This document shows, in pieces, positions 26,257 through 34,447 of a stretch of 44,319 nt of DNA. The translations under genes and the position numbers were made by a program. Below the pieces are notes generated by a model. The model ran no database searches, had not been told where the DNA came from, and saw nothing but the letters and a program-made list of their open reading frames with translations. The first letter of the stretch is position 1, and every line of letters starts with the position of its first letter. The stretch is from an uncultured Prevotella sp. (GTDB lineage: Bacteria; Bacteroidota; Bacteroidia; Bacteroidales; Bacteroidaceae): positions 1 through 44,319 of the forward strand of contig CAKQMS010000024.1 of the NCBI GenBank assembly GCA_934254985.1. Reading direction: 5' to 3'.

Positions 26257-26475
26257 ATGGCAGCAATACGAAAAGCAAGAAGCAGTGAAGAACTGAGGGG
26301 GCAAGCTGAAAGTGATGTTCAGACAATGGCTAACTATCAAGAGATAATGGGAGATAAAGCCAGAATGAACAGAGCTATTAAGGTTGCTAAGTCTCAGGCA
26401 GCAAACCTTACAAAGAGAGCTAATGCTATGCAGAATGTAGCAAAGACAACAACAACATCATCTAAAAAGAGGTAA
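26257..26475 (+). CDS. Phage hypothetical protein, Ala/Lys-rich
   Basis: A 72-aa small, basic, largely helical protein with a Thr/Ser/Lys tail. It is the first gene of the phage plus-strand run, with a -7 box TATATTTG about 90 bp upstream. No family recognised; the composition would suit a small virion or nucleic-acid-binding protein, but this is inference. Confidence 0.65.
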   Translation: MAAIRKARSSEELRGQAESDVQTMANYQEIMGDKARMNRAIKVAKSQAANLTKRANAMQNVAKTTTTSSKKR

Positions 26476-26478
26476 GAT

Positions 26479-26661
26479 ATGATAGAAAAGAATACAAAAC
26501 AAAAACTGTTTATGGATTATATTCAGACTCCTTCTTTGAGAGAATTACTTGCAATAGTAAATAAACTCAATAAAGGTTTTCCTGACAATCCAATCCTAAA
26601 AGATGATATTGTTCAGATTATGAAGAATGGTGAGGATTATATTCTTCTATATTATAAATAA
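26479..26661 (+). CDS. Phage hypothetical protein
   Basis: A 60-aa protein starting 3 bp after the previous stop codon. It has mixed helix content, no cysteines, membrane segment or recognisable motif. Tight spacing in the same run supports it as a real gene. Confidence 0.6.
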   Translation: MIEKNTKQKLFMDYIQTPSLRELLAIVNKLNKGFPDNPILKDDIVQIMKNGEDYILLYYK

Positions 26662-26688
26662 GGTGCAAACTCTTTAATTCTGTAAGCT

Positions 26689-27138
26689 ATGTCTAAACAA
26701 AGTAAATTGAATGACTATGACTCTGAACCTGTAAATTATTGCACTAAGTGCTATTCACTAGGGATTAAATATGAAGAATCTATTGGAATGGATTGCTGTT
26801 CCCAATGTGGCTGTACAGACTTCAAGACAACAAGTTTCTTTGAGTGGGAGAAACTATATATGAAAAGGTATGGTCATAAGTATGTAGAAAAGACGAATGA
26901 TGTAAGGATGTCTCCAATCTTTCAGTTATCTATAGATAAGCTGAAAGCAAAGGTGTTTAATGATCCTAATTGGAGAGAGATTTGCACAGCAATGTATCCT
27001 ACTTTCCCTAAATGGCTTAGTAAATTAGACTCAGTTATTCTGTTGTTTGCTAAGCTATATCAGGAAAATAGATTAGATGATTTGAAAATAGAATTAATAA
27101 ACAGAAATAAAACTAAAAGTTATGGAAGAGCAGAATAA
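26689..27138 (+). CDS. Phage zinc-ribbon protein
   Basis: A 149-aa protein. The N-terminus carries a zinc ribbon, with Cys pairs CTKC (18/21) and CSQC (37/40) about 16 residues apart. The remainder is helical and not recognised. The stop codon overlaps the next gene by 17 bp, a sign of translational coupling. Similar short zinc-ribbon proteins lie next to packaging genes in large Bacteroidetes phages; a role in DNA binding or transcription is possible. Confidence 0.7.
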   Translation: MSKQSKLNDYDSEPVNYCTKCYSLGIKYEESIGMDCCSQCGCTDFKTTSFFEWEKLYMKRYGHKYVEKTNDVRMSPIFQLSIDKLKAKVFNDPNWREICTAMYPTFPKWLSKLDSVILLFAKLYQENRLDDLKIELINRNKTKSYGRAE

Positions 27139-27433
27139 AGCAAAGCAGATTAACATGAATGTGAATGAAAACAAGTCAGAAAACAAGCAGCAGAAGCTTA
27201 CTTATGAGCAGCTTAATGATGCATGTAATCAGTTATGGCAGCAGAATAAACAGCTTGTTGCAAGAAACAGAGAGTTAGAGGCTTTTGCTATGAATAAGAG
27301 ACTTGATTATCTTTTCAAGATATTGGAACTTAGCAATCAGTTCTCTAGTGACTTTGTAGGAAACTGTGCTACTGAGATAGAACAGGCAATGACTATTCCT
27401 CAGGATACAGAAGAACATAAGAAGGAGGATTAA
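27122..27433 (+). CDS. Phage coiled-coil protein
   Basis: A 103-aa, Gln/Asn/Lys-rich protein. A long amphipathic helix runs from about residue 25 to 75 (LTYEQLNDACNQLWQQNKQL...). It starts inside the end of the preceding gene. A later Met (residue 12) is an alternative start. Function not recognised. Confidence 0.65.
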   Translation: MEEQNKAKQINMNVNENKSENKQQKLTYEQLNDACNQLWQQNKQLVARNRELEAFAMNKRLDYLFKILELSNQFSSDFVGNCATEIEQAMTIPQDTEEHKKED

Positions 27434-27434
27434 T

Positions 27435-27872
27435 ATGGAGAATGATATCAACACTAGGGTACAGGAAAGACCTACACTTCCAAAGCCAAACAATATAGTG
27501 ACTGTTCCTATATCTGTTGGTATTGATTTCTTCAGATGGTGGTGTATTTTCCTAAAGTCATTCATTAGTCTTACTCCTAGGGAATTGGATGTAACTGCAA
27601 GTTTCCTCAAGCAGAGATGGGAACTTTCAAAGAGCATTGATGACCCAAGTATCCTTGATGAAATGGTAATGAGTGAATCTACAAAGAAGAAAGTTATTGA
27701 TGAATGCGAAATCACCAAGCAACACTTTTATTTAGTAATGAGTAATCTCAGAAAGAACAAGGTTATCCTTAATGATAAGATAAACTCTCGTTTGATTCCT
27801 AATATCAGAAAAGATGATAATGGATGCTTCCAACTGTTGATACTATTTAAGGATAATAGGAAGAAAGCATGA
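27435..27872 (+). CDS. Phage protein with possible winged-helix fold
   Basis: A 145-aa protein. Residues 45-125 have a helix-helix-turn-helix pattern (TPRELDVTASFLKQR, then CEITKQHFYLVMSNLRKNKVI and a short beta hairpin) that resembles a winged-helix DNA-binding domain. By position before terL it could serve as a small-terminase-like or regulatory DNA-binding protein, which is inference. ATGA overlap with the next gene. Confidence 0.6.
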   Translation: MENDINTRVQERPTLPKPNNIVTVPISVGIDFFRWWCIFLKSFISLTPRELDVTASFLKQRWELSKSIDDPSILDEMVMSESTKKKVIDECEITKQHFYLVMSNLRKNKVILNDKINSRLIPNIRKDDNGCFQLLILFKDNRKKA

Positions 27873-28159
27873 CCTACGATGAGATTATATCCAAGGTAGC
27901 TGAAGAGCTAGATCTCCCTGTAAGACTGGTAGACAGAACCTACAGAGCTTATTGGAGATCTATCAGAGAACATATTACTTCATTACCTCTGAAGGAAGAC
28001 CTTACTGATGAAGAGTTTCTTAAGCTTCAACCTAACGTGAATATTCCTTCCATAGGTAAGCTTCATGTTACTCTTGACAGATATAAGAGAATGAAGAAAA
28101 TGCAAGAAATTAAAAATCAATTAAAACAAGATAAAGATGTTACACATAACAGAAATTAA
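27869..28159 (+). CDS. IHF/HU-like DNA-binding protein (putative)
   Basis: A 96-aa protein. The N-terminal helix pair (DEIISKVAEELDLPVRLVDRTYRAYWRSIREHI, read in parts) and the later strand VNIPSIGKLHVT match the HU/IHF plan, in which 'v.IpgfG.f.v' follows two helices. The DNA-contacting arm seems to be absent or changed. crAss-like phages are known to encode IHF-like subunits. It overlaps the preceding gene by 4 bp and the GroES-like gene by 23 bp. A DNA-bending role in packaging or transcription is plausible, not shown. Confidence 0.55.
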   Translation: MTYDEIISKVAEELDLPVRLVDRTYRAYWRSIREHITSLPLKEDLTDEEFLKLQPNVNIPSIGKLHVTLDRYKRMKKMQEIKNQLKQDKDVTHNRN

Positions 28160-28550
28160 GCCTACATATAATCACTTGTTGGTTACAGGTGATGCATTTG
28201 AGAAAGATATGATTCAAGGGGGAGTTATTGTTGCTAAGAAAGGAGACTTAAAGCTTTGGCAGAAGGTTGTTGCTATTGGTCCAAGTGTAAGAGATGTGAA
28301 GATTGGAGATATGATAATGATTATTCCAGACCACTTTGCAGTAAAGAAGTATAATAAGAACTCTGTACAGAATGATTTGGATAATAACCCAATCCTTACC
28401 TACAACTTCCCCTTTGAGACTATAGATGATGAGAATGGTGACCCTCATGAGTATCTTTATATCTCTGATCAAGATATTAGGTATGCTTTTAAAGGATATG
28501 AAAAGGAAGAGTCCCTCATTGTTCCAGGAAAGAAGATGTTGATTGTTTAG
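28137..28550 (+). CDS. GroES-like co-chaperonin (phage)
   Basis: A 137-aa protein with the GroES beta-barrel plan. IKPTYNHLLVTGDAFEK at the start corresponds to 'i.PlgdrvlVk..e.e'. A mobile-loop-like QGGVIVAKKGDLK follows, then VVAIGPSVRDVKIGDMIMI, matching 'gkVvavGpG...vkvGDrVlf'. The rest is about 40 residues longer than GroES, with an acidic insertion around 90-115. Phage co-chaperonins such as T4 gp31 replace GroES so that the host GroEL can fold the capsid protein. It ends the first phage operon, before a terminator. Confidence 0.75.
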   Translation: MLHITEIKPTYNHLLVTGDAFEKDMIQGGVIVAKKGDLKLWQKVVAIGPSVRDVKIGDMIMIIPDHFAVKKYNKNSVQNDLDNNPILTYNFPFETIDDENGDPHEYLYISDQDIRYAFKGYEKEESLIVPGKKMLIV

Positions 28551-28593
28551 TTAGTTATACATTGTTTTTTTGTAGAAGTTAGTTATGGAGAGT

Positions 28594-28625
28594 AGCTCAA
28601 GTCTTTTTAGACTTGGGCTATTTTT
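28594..28625 (+). terminator. Terminator of the first phage operon
   Basis: A 10-bp stem AGCTCAAGTC / GACTTGGGCT (one G-U) with a 6-nt loop, then a T-run. It follows the TAG stop codon of the GroES-like gene. Confidence 0.8.
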
Positions 28626-28652
28626 ATGTTATCTTAGGAAGAATGTTAGGTT

Positions 28653-28684
28653 ATTGCCTACACCTTATTATATATATACTTTTG
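28653..28684 (+). promoter_or_regulatory. Host-type promoter upstream of terL
   Basis: Plus strand: ATTG (3 of 4), 20 bp, TACTTTTG, ending 21 bp before the terL ATG. It uses the same boxes as the host genes, so the host primary sigma factor could transcribe it. Confidence 0.6.
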
Positions 28685-28705
28685 CTGAAATAAGAGTAGA
28701 AGTAT

Positions 28706-30349
28706 ATGGAAAATGTAAAGTTTAATAAATGTCAGACACCCTTAGAGGATTTACATCTAGAGAAATATCCTTCAGAAGTAGTTGAGCAATTCTGGGACTT
28801 CTTAAATAATGTTCCTTTTATCAGGTGGATGGTATCTCCTGACAGACCATTGGTATCAGAGTTACCTAGAGATAATGAAGGTAGAGCAATCATTGACATT
28901 ACTCATCCCCCAATCCTTGAAGGTAGTGATTATTTCAGACCATCTGCATTGGCATTCAAAGCTAATAAGGGTAGATATACTACATTAAGACCAAATGCTA
29001 ATCCAAATAGTGACTTTGGCAAATGGCTATATAGTCAAAGAGAAAGAGGATGGAATGGATATTGTAACCCTACTACTGGTATGTGGGTAACAGGAGATTA
29101 CTATTGGATGTTGAACTTCTGTCCTATGCATCTTGTAGAGAATGAGAATGGTATAGATATAAGAACTGTAGCTCATCCTAGATTTTGGGATGGTCAATTC
29201 CTGATGTCTCATTACTTCTTGCAGGCTAGAACACATGGTCATCATGCTGCTGAATTGGCTAGCCGTGGTAAAGGAAAAACGTCTTTTGGTGGAGGACTTC
29301 TTGCCAAGAGATGTATTATAGGAGAGTCTGAGAATAATAAGACAGAAGTGCAGTGTATGGTTACTGCTGTAGATAGAACCAAGCTGATGGATACCAATCA
29401 GATTCTTAGAGTATTCAAAGATAATTTGGATCACTGTGCTAAATATACTCAGTTTGCTTCTCATAGACTAAAGTCTTCTGACCAAGAGATGGAGTGGAAG
29501 ATGGGATTCAAGAAAGCAGGTAGTGAAGTAGAGTATGGCAGTAAGAATTCTGTATCAGGTATTATTACTGGCATTAATCAGGATAAGTTGAATGGTTCCC
29601 GTGGTGTGCTATATCTTATTGAGGAAGCAGGTATCTTTAAGAATCTTACCAGTATGTATAACATGATTAGACCTTCAGTAGAGCATGGTAGTAAAGTCTT
29701 TGGAGAGATATTTGCCTATGGTACTGCTGGTGATGATCAGTCAGACTTTACAGCCTTTGCAGAAATGTTCTATTCACCTGAAGGATATAACTTAGAACCT
29801 TTGGAGAATGTCTTTGATAAGGAAGGTCAAGGAAGAAAAAAGTGTTGTTTTTTCTTTCCTGCATATCTTAACTATGATGAAAGCTGTATAGATAAGAATG
29901 GTAACTCTGATGTAAGTAAAGCCCTTCTGATGATTCTTTATGATAGATACAAGGTAAAGTATGGTACAACAGATATTAATACTATAGTTAAACGTATCTC
30001 TCAGTATCCTATAGTTCCACAGGAGGCTATGCTCAGAAGTCATGGTAATATCTTCCCAGTGACAGAACTTAATGAGAGATTGAATCAGCTGGATAATGAC
30101 CCAAATGCCTTTGATGATGTATATGTCGGAGAGTTAGTGCAAGATAATAAGACTGGTGAAGTAAAATATAATCCTACTATTGACTTACCAATCAGAGATT
30201 TCCCAACTAAAGATAACAAGGTAAAGGGTGCTCTTGAGGTATTTGAAATGCCTAGAGAAGAAATGTTCAAGGCAATACATTGTCTTGCTTTAGACAAGCT
30301 AAAGGATAAAGATGGTATGTTTGATATACGAGCATACTTTCATGTATAA
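28706..30349 (+). CDS. Phage terminase large subunit, ATPase part (crAss-like type)
   Basis: A 547-aa DNA-packaging motor ATPase. Walker A ASRGKGKTS is at about 185-193 and Walker B VLYLIEEA at about 301-308, with the coupling region FAYGTAGDDQSDF after it. The stretch ERGWNGYCNPTTGMWVTGDYYW (residues 113-134, read in parts) is typical of TerL proteins of crAss-like and related large Bacteroidetes phages. Those proteins continue after the ATPase with an RNase-H-like nuclease domain. Here the chain stops about 45 residues after the point where it should begin, and a terminator and the portal gene follow. The nuclease is therefore missing from this locus (see findings). Confidence 0.88.
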   Translation: MENVKFNKCQTPLEDLHLEKYPSEVVEQFWDFLNNVPFIRWMVSPDRPLVSELPRDNEGRAIIDITHPPILEGSDYFRPSALAFKANKGRYTTLRPNANPNSDFGKWLYSQRERGWNGYCNPTTGMWVTGDYYWMLNFCPMHLVENENGIDIRTVAHPRFWDGQFLMSHYFLQARTHGHHAAELASRGKGKTSFGGGLLAKRCIIGESENNKTEVQCMVTAVDRTKLMDTNQILRVFKDNLDHCAKYTQFASHRLKSSDQEMEWKMGFKKAGSEVEYGSKNSVSGIITGINQDKLNGSRGVLYLIEEAGIFKNLTSMYNMIRPSVEHGSKVFGEIFAYGTAGDDQSDFTAFAEMFYSPEGYNLEPLENVFDKEGQGRKKCCFFFPAYLNYDESCIDKNGNSDVSKALLMILYDRYKVKYGTTDINTIVKRISQYPIVPQEAMLRSHGNIFPVTELNERLNQLDNDPNAFDDVYVGELVQDNKTGEVKYNPTIDLPIRDFPTKDNKVKGALEVFEMPREEMFKAIHCLALDKLKDKDGMFDIRAYFHV

Positions 30350-30382
30350 AGAATTTACATCATAAGATTTACTGTTTGTGTT

Positions 30383-30418
30383 AAGGAGGAGATTCTACTA
30401 AGAGTCTTCTCCTTTTTT
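30383..30418 (+). terminator. Terminator after terL
   Basis: Arms AAGGAGGAGATTC and GAGTCTTCTCCTT pair with G-U pairs around a short loop and run into six T. About 34 bp after the terL stop codon. Confidence 0.75.
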
Positions 30419-30492
30419 ATATTATATTAGTCAGTTGATTTAGATTGAATTAGGGAAAATGTTAGATACCTTATATTGATTACTTCTTTTGT

Positions 30493-30500
30493 TATCTTTG
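30493..30500 (+). promoter_or_regulatory. Candidate -7 box for the portal gene
   Basis: TATCTTTG lies 28 bp before the portal ATG, without a matching -33 TTTG. As the terL terminator precedes it, a separate portal promoter is expected here. Confidence 0.4.
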
Positions 30501-30528
30501 CAAATAAAGAAAATAAAGAAATATAAAT

Positions 30529-32946
30529 ATGGCATATAACGCAATAGGTGGATTCCCATCACAACAATTGTCTTTTTCTAAAAAAGGGAAGAAGTTTAGA
30601 AAAGCTTGCGTGGATTTTGGAGATAATCATAGTTTACTTCATTATCATTTGACCAGAAAGTCTGTTGCTGCAATGAAGATAAACAAAGACTTGATTAATG
30701 GTCAGATACACATGAGTGACTTGAAGTTATTCCTTAATCCTTATAGTATTGATGCGTCCTTTATTCCAGACAGTATACAGCATTATCCTATCATTAACTC
30801 TAAGTTAGCAGTACTTAGAGGTGAGGAATCAAGGAGATTATTTGATTTCAGAGTAGTAGTAACCAATCCTACTGCTGTATCAGAGATGGAAGAGGAGAAG
30901 AATAATCAAGTAAATATGATGCTTCAGCAGTTAATGATGGATGATTCAATGAATGAGGAAGATTTTAATCAAGAACTACAAAAGCAGTCTGACTACTTTA
31001 CCTATGAGTATCAGGATAAGAGAGAAGTAAGAGGTAATCTCTTGCTTAATCACTATATGAAGGAACTGGATATTCCTCAGCTCTTTAATGAAGGTTTTGT
31101 AGATGCTTATACTCATGGAGAAGAGGCTTATCTCTGTGACATTGTAGGAGGAGAACCTTATATAGAGAAGATTGATCCATTAAAGATGAGAGTCATTAAG
31201 TCAGGCTATTCCAATAAGATAGAAGATGCTGATATGATAGTCTTGGAAGACTATTGGAATCCAGGTAGAATTATTGATACTTACTATGACCAGCTTACTA
31301 AGAAAGACATAGAATCCTTGGAGACTACCCCTAATAATATGAATGGTAACTATACTGATTCCTTGGATAACATTGATGCCAGGTATGGCTTTGTACCCAA
31401 CATTAATGTAGATACTACAGCTGGTGATGCAGTATTCAATCCTCTTACTCTGTTTGATGATACTATTGATACCACATACTTACCTTATGATATGAATGGT
31501 AATATTAGAGTATTGCGAGTATATTGGAAATCAAGGAGGCAAATAAAGAAAGTAAAGAGCTATGACCCAGAGACTGGTGAGGAAGAGTTTAACTTCTATC
31601 CTGAGACCTATCATTGTGATCCTTTGAAGGGTGAGGAGGAACAGACCTTCTGGATTAATGAAGCATGGGAAGGCACTAAGATAGGTACTGATATATATGT
31701 AAATATGAGACCAAGACCTATTCAGTATAATAGATTAAGCAATCCTTCAAGATGTCACTTGGGTATTATTGGTAGTATCTACAGTACAAATGGTGATGTT
31801 CCTTTTTCTCTTGTAGATATAATGAAGCCTTATGCTTACTTCTATGACATTATCCATGATAAGCTCATTAAGCTTCTTGCAAAGAATATGGGTAAGATAG
31901 TAAGATTAGACTTTGCTAAAGTACCTAAGGGATGGGATGTAGATAAGTGGCTCTATTATATTAATGTGAACAGCATAGCTGTAGAGGATAGCTTTAAGGA
32001 AGGTAATATTGGTGTAGCAACAGGTAAGCTTGCTGGTGCTATGAACAATGCTTCTTCTGGCGTTATTGATGCCTCCTTGGGGAATGAGATTCAGCAATAT
32101 ATTAACCTTTTGGAATGGATTATTAATAAGGTAGGTGAGATGGCTGGTATCTCAAGGCAGAGAGAAGGTCAGATTTCCAATAGGGAGACTGTTGGTGGAG
32201 TAGAGAGAGCTACCTTACAATCTTCTATGATTACAGAAACTCTTTTCTCTATACATGACAGTGTGAAGAAGAGGGTACTTGAATGCTTCTTAGAGACAGC
32301 TAAGATAGCTATTAGAGGCAGAAAGAAGAAGTTTGATTATATCCTTGATGATGGAAGTAAAAAGCTGATGGAGATAGATGGTGATGAGTTTGCAGAATGT
32401 GACTATGGTCTTGTAGTAGATAACAGCAATGGTACTCAGGAACTTAATCAGAAGATTGATACCTTGGCTCAGGCAGCTCTTCAGAATCAGGCTCTTGACT
32501 TCTCTACTATTATGAAGATATATACTACCAAGAGTACTGCTGAAAAGACTAGGATGGTTGAAAATAATGAAAAGCAAAGAAGAGAGGAAGCTATGCAGCA
32601 ACAGCAGCAGCAACTTCAGATGCAGCAGGCTCAGTTGCAGCAACAGGCTCAGCAGGCACAGGCAGAACAGGAACTTAAGTATAGAATGTTCCAGGAAGAA
32701 ATGGAGAATAACTTGTTAGTTGCTCAGATAAATAGTAAGGCAGAAGCTGACAGATTACAGTTAATGGGTGGTACTGATGCTATGACTATGGAACAGAAAC
32801 TTAGTCTTGAAAGGGATAAACTCTCAGAGAACGCAAGACAGTTTAACGAGAAACTTGCCCTTGATAAGAAGACCCAAGCTGATGATGCCAGACTTAAAGA
32901 GCAGCAGATTAAAGTCTCTGCAAAGAAGAGTACAAGTAAGAAGTAG
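30529..32946 (+). CDS. Phage portal protein (crAss-like type)
   Basis: An 805-aa portal, the dodecameric ring through which DNA is packaged. The central part holds the crown and stem region, including the EMAGISRQREGQISNRETVGG segment (around 540-562, read in parts), which is characteristic of portals in crAss-like phages. The last 120 residues are a Gln-rich coiled coil (QQQQQQLQMQQ around 690), which often forms the portal barrel. It ends with TAG. A second in-frame TAG and a TGA overlapping the next start codon follow within 12 codons. Length is normal for this group. Confidence 0.85.
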   Translation: MAYNAIGGFPSQQLSFSKKGKKFRKACVDFGDNHSLLHYHLTRKSVAAMKINKDLINGQIHMSDLKLFLNPYSIDASFIPDSIQHYPIINSKLAVLRGEESRRLFDFRVVVTNPTAVSEMEEEKNNQVNMMLQQLMMDDSMNEEDFNQELQKQSDYFTYEYQDKREVRGNLLLNHYMKELDIPQLFNEGFVDAYTHGEEAYLCDIVGGEPYIEKIDPLKMRVIKSGYSNKIEDADMIVLEDYWNPGRIIDTYYDQLTKKDIESLETTPNNMNGNYTDSLDNIDARYGFVPNINVDTTAGDAVFNPLTLFDDTIDTTYLPYDMNGNIRVLRVYWKSRRQIKKVKSYDPETGEEEFNFYPETYHCDPLKGEEEQTFWINEAWEGTKIGTDIYVNMRPRPIQYNRLSNPSRCHLGIIGSIYSTNGDVPFSLVDIMKPYAYFYDIIHDKLIKLLAKNMGKIVRLDFAKVPKGWDVDKWLYYINVNSIAVEDSFKEGNIGVATGKLAGAMNNASSGVIDASLGNEIQQYINLLEWIINKVGEMAGISRQREGQISNRETVGGVERATLQSSMITETLFSIHDSVKKRVLECFLETAKIAIRGRKKKFDYILDDGSKKLMEIDGDEFAECDYGLVVDNSNGTQELNQKIDTLAQAALQNQALDFSTIMKIYTTKSTAEKTRMVENNEKQRREEAMQQQQQQLQMQQAQLQQQAQQAQAEQELKYRMFQEEMENNLLVAQINSKAEADRLQLMGGTDAMTMEQKLSLERDKLSENARQFNEKLALDKKTQADDARLKEQQIKVSAKKSTSKK

Positions 32947-32975
32947 AAGTGTATAACATATAAAGAGTAGAAGTT

Positions 32976-33527
32976 ATGAAATTAGTAACTATTGAGGCTT
33001 TCCAATTGAAGGTAGCTGATGAAGCTTTACTTATAAAGCCTATAAGGAAGTTATTCAACCAAGATAGAAGTGCTTCTAAGGAACAGTTCTATAAGCAGAT
33101 GTCTTATCTTTACTTTATGGTAGATCCAAGAAGTACTTACTCTTATATCCTTAATGAGGAAGAGAGAGCTAAAGCTATCATAGAGCAAGAAGGATTAGAG
33201 AAGGATTTTAAGCCATCTCCTTTGTTGCAGGAAGCAATGGAAGTATATAAAAAGCATACAGTAACTCCTTCACAGGAGTTGCTTAATTCAGCCCTTGTAG
33301 CAGCAAGAACTGTAAGTACTTTCTTAAAGAATCCAAATATCTTGAATGAAGAAGATGATAAAGGAAGACCTAAGTACCAAATATCTGGAATAACTACAGC
33401 ATTGAAGAATGTAGAAGGCATAGTATCTTCTCTACAGAATCTACAGAGAAAGGTAGAAAGTGAACTTAGTGAGCAAAGTAAGGCTAGAGGTAGTCAGGAG
33501 TTAACAATATTTGATGAAGTAGATTAA
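32976..33527 (+). CDS. Conserved phage protein downstream of portal
   Basis: A 183-aa soluble, helical protein of unknown function. Position directly after portal suggests a head-completion, scaffold-associated or connector role. It contains repeated Glu/Lys-rich helices and no cysteine. Tight spacing to the portal and to the next gene (1 bp) supports an operon. Confidence 0.7.
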   Translation: MKLVTIEAFQLKVADEALLIKPIRKLFNQDRSASKEQFYKQMSYLYFMVDPRSTYSYILNEEERAKAIIEQEGLEKDFKPSPLLQEAMEVYKKHTVTPSQELLNSALVAARTVSTFLKNPNILNEEDDKGRPKYQISGITTALKNVEGIVSSLQNLQRKVESELSEQSKARGSQELTIFDEVD

Positions 33528-33528
33528 T

Positions 33529-33978
33529 ATGAAGAAATTAAGAATATATTCTAATCGGATTCCTGTTGATGTGTTTGATAGGGATGTAATTATTCTTATC
33601 ACTAATTCAAAGGATTACTTGCAAGAGGAGATTGAAAAGGTGTTAGCAGAGGACTTGGGAATGAAAGACGATATAGCCAAGGAATTGGCAGATAGATTGA
33701 AGAAAGTTCTCAAGGAAGAGACTTATCTTTCTTCAGGCTTGACAACTACTATAACTACAAATAGAGGATATAAAGGTATATTTTGTATCTTTGATGGAAA
33801 CTCCCCTAAAGTTATATCAAAAGAAGTTGTTATACATGAAATGTTTCATGCTATGAGATTTATATGTAAGATAGTAGGAGTTGATGATGAGGAAACTATG
33901 GCTTATATGCTAGATTATCTTTGCAGGAAGTTCTTTGAGATTTGTAATACCTTTGGTAAGAAGGATGAGAAATCTTAA
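33529..33978 (+). CDS. Phage HExxH putative metallopeptidase
   Basis: A 149-aa protein. VVIHEMFHAMRF at about residues 102-113 is a zinc-binding HExxH motif, and DDEE about 15 residues later can supply the third ligand. The fold would be a small zincin-like peptidase. The N-terminal part has an acidic helix region (EEIEKVLAEDLGMKDD). It is followed by a duplicated and broken copy of its own C-terminus (33969-34097). A role as a prohead or virion protease is possible but unproven. Confidence 0.7.
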   Translation: MKKLRIYSNRIPVDVFDRDVIILITNSKDYLQEEIEKVLAEDLGMKDDIAKELADRLKKVLKEETYLSSGLTTTITTNRGYKGIFCIFDGNSPKVISKEVVIHEMFHAMRFICKIVGVDDEETMAYMLDYLCRKFFEICNTFGKKDEKS

Positions 33979-34097
33979 AAGAAAGTAGCATTGAGGATGA
34001 AGAAGTGTTTGCTTATACTTTAGAGTATTTATTCTCTAAAGGAAAAGAATTTTTTGAAAAGTTTAGGAAAGAAAGCTGTCTTCATAATGATAAATAA
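33969..34097 (+). pseudogene. Duplicated C-terminal remnant of the HExxH gene
   Basis: Forty-two codons in a different frame from the upstream gene, after a TGA. The peptide EDEEVFAYTLEYLFSK aligns with DDEETMAYMLDYLCRK of the intact gene. The HExxH half is absent. It therefore represents a partial tandem duplication that has decayed or shrunk. Confidence 0.65.
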
Positions 34098-34181
34098 TGT
34101 AACTTTGCAGAGTGTATATAGGGAGTAGAAGTCCTAGATGTTTTAGGATGTTCTAGAATAGGAATTGTAAAACTTGATAAT

Positions 34182-34442
34182 ATGAAGAAATTAGTATATT
34201 TTATATTAATAGTAGTCTTTGGTTTTAGTTGTTCTAAACAAACTAAAATTGAAAATGAAGACTATGAATATGTATATATAGACCCAGATAGTGTTCCTTT
34301 AGATTATTCTTATGTGGATTCTATAGATTCTGTATATCAGGAAACAAGAGCATATTCCTATAGAATTTATGGGGATAGTGGTATAATGGATAGGATTGTA
34401 ACAGAAGGACTTCCTGATAGTATGAAACTGCATAATAGATAA
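34182..34442 (+). CDS. Small phage-encoded lipoprotein
   Basis: An 86-aa protein. The signal peptide with lipobox GFSC (Cys18) is followed by an acidic, Tyr/Asp-rich chain with no recognised domain. It would be anchored to a host membrane. Phage lipoproteins of this size serve in superinfection exclusion or as outer-membrane spanins. The neighbouring lysozyme gene, 5 bp downstream, favours a lysis role, but this is inference. A TAACTTTG -7-like box lies at 34100-34107. Confidence 0.7.
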   Translation: MKKLVYFILIVVFGFSCSKQTKIENEDYEYVYIDPDSVPLDYSYVDSIDSVYQETRAYSYRIYGDSGIMDRIVTEGLPDSMKLHNR

Positions 34443-34447
34443 ATAAT

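Noticed and set aside
28548..28690. Readthrough of the TAG ending the GroES-like gene
   Set aside because: The extension would run across a clear hairpin terminator and three more TAG codons and has no protein character.
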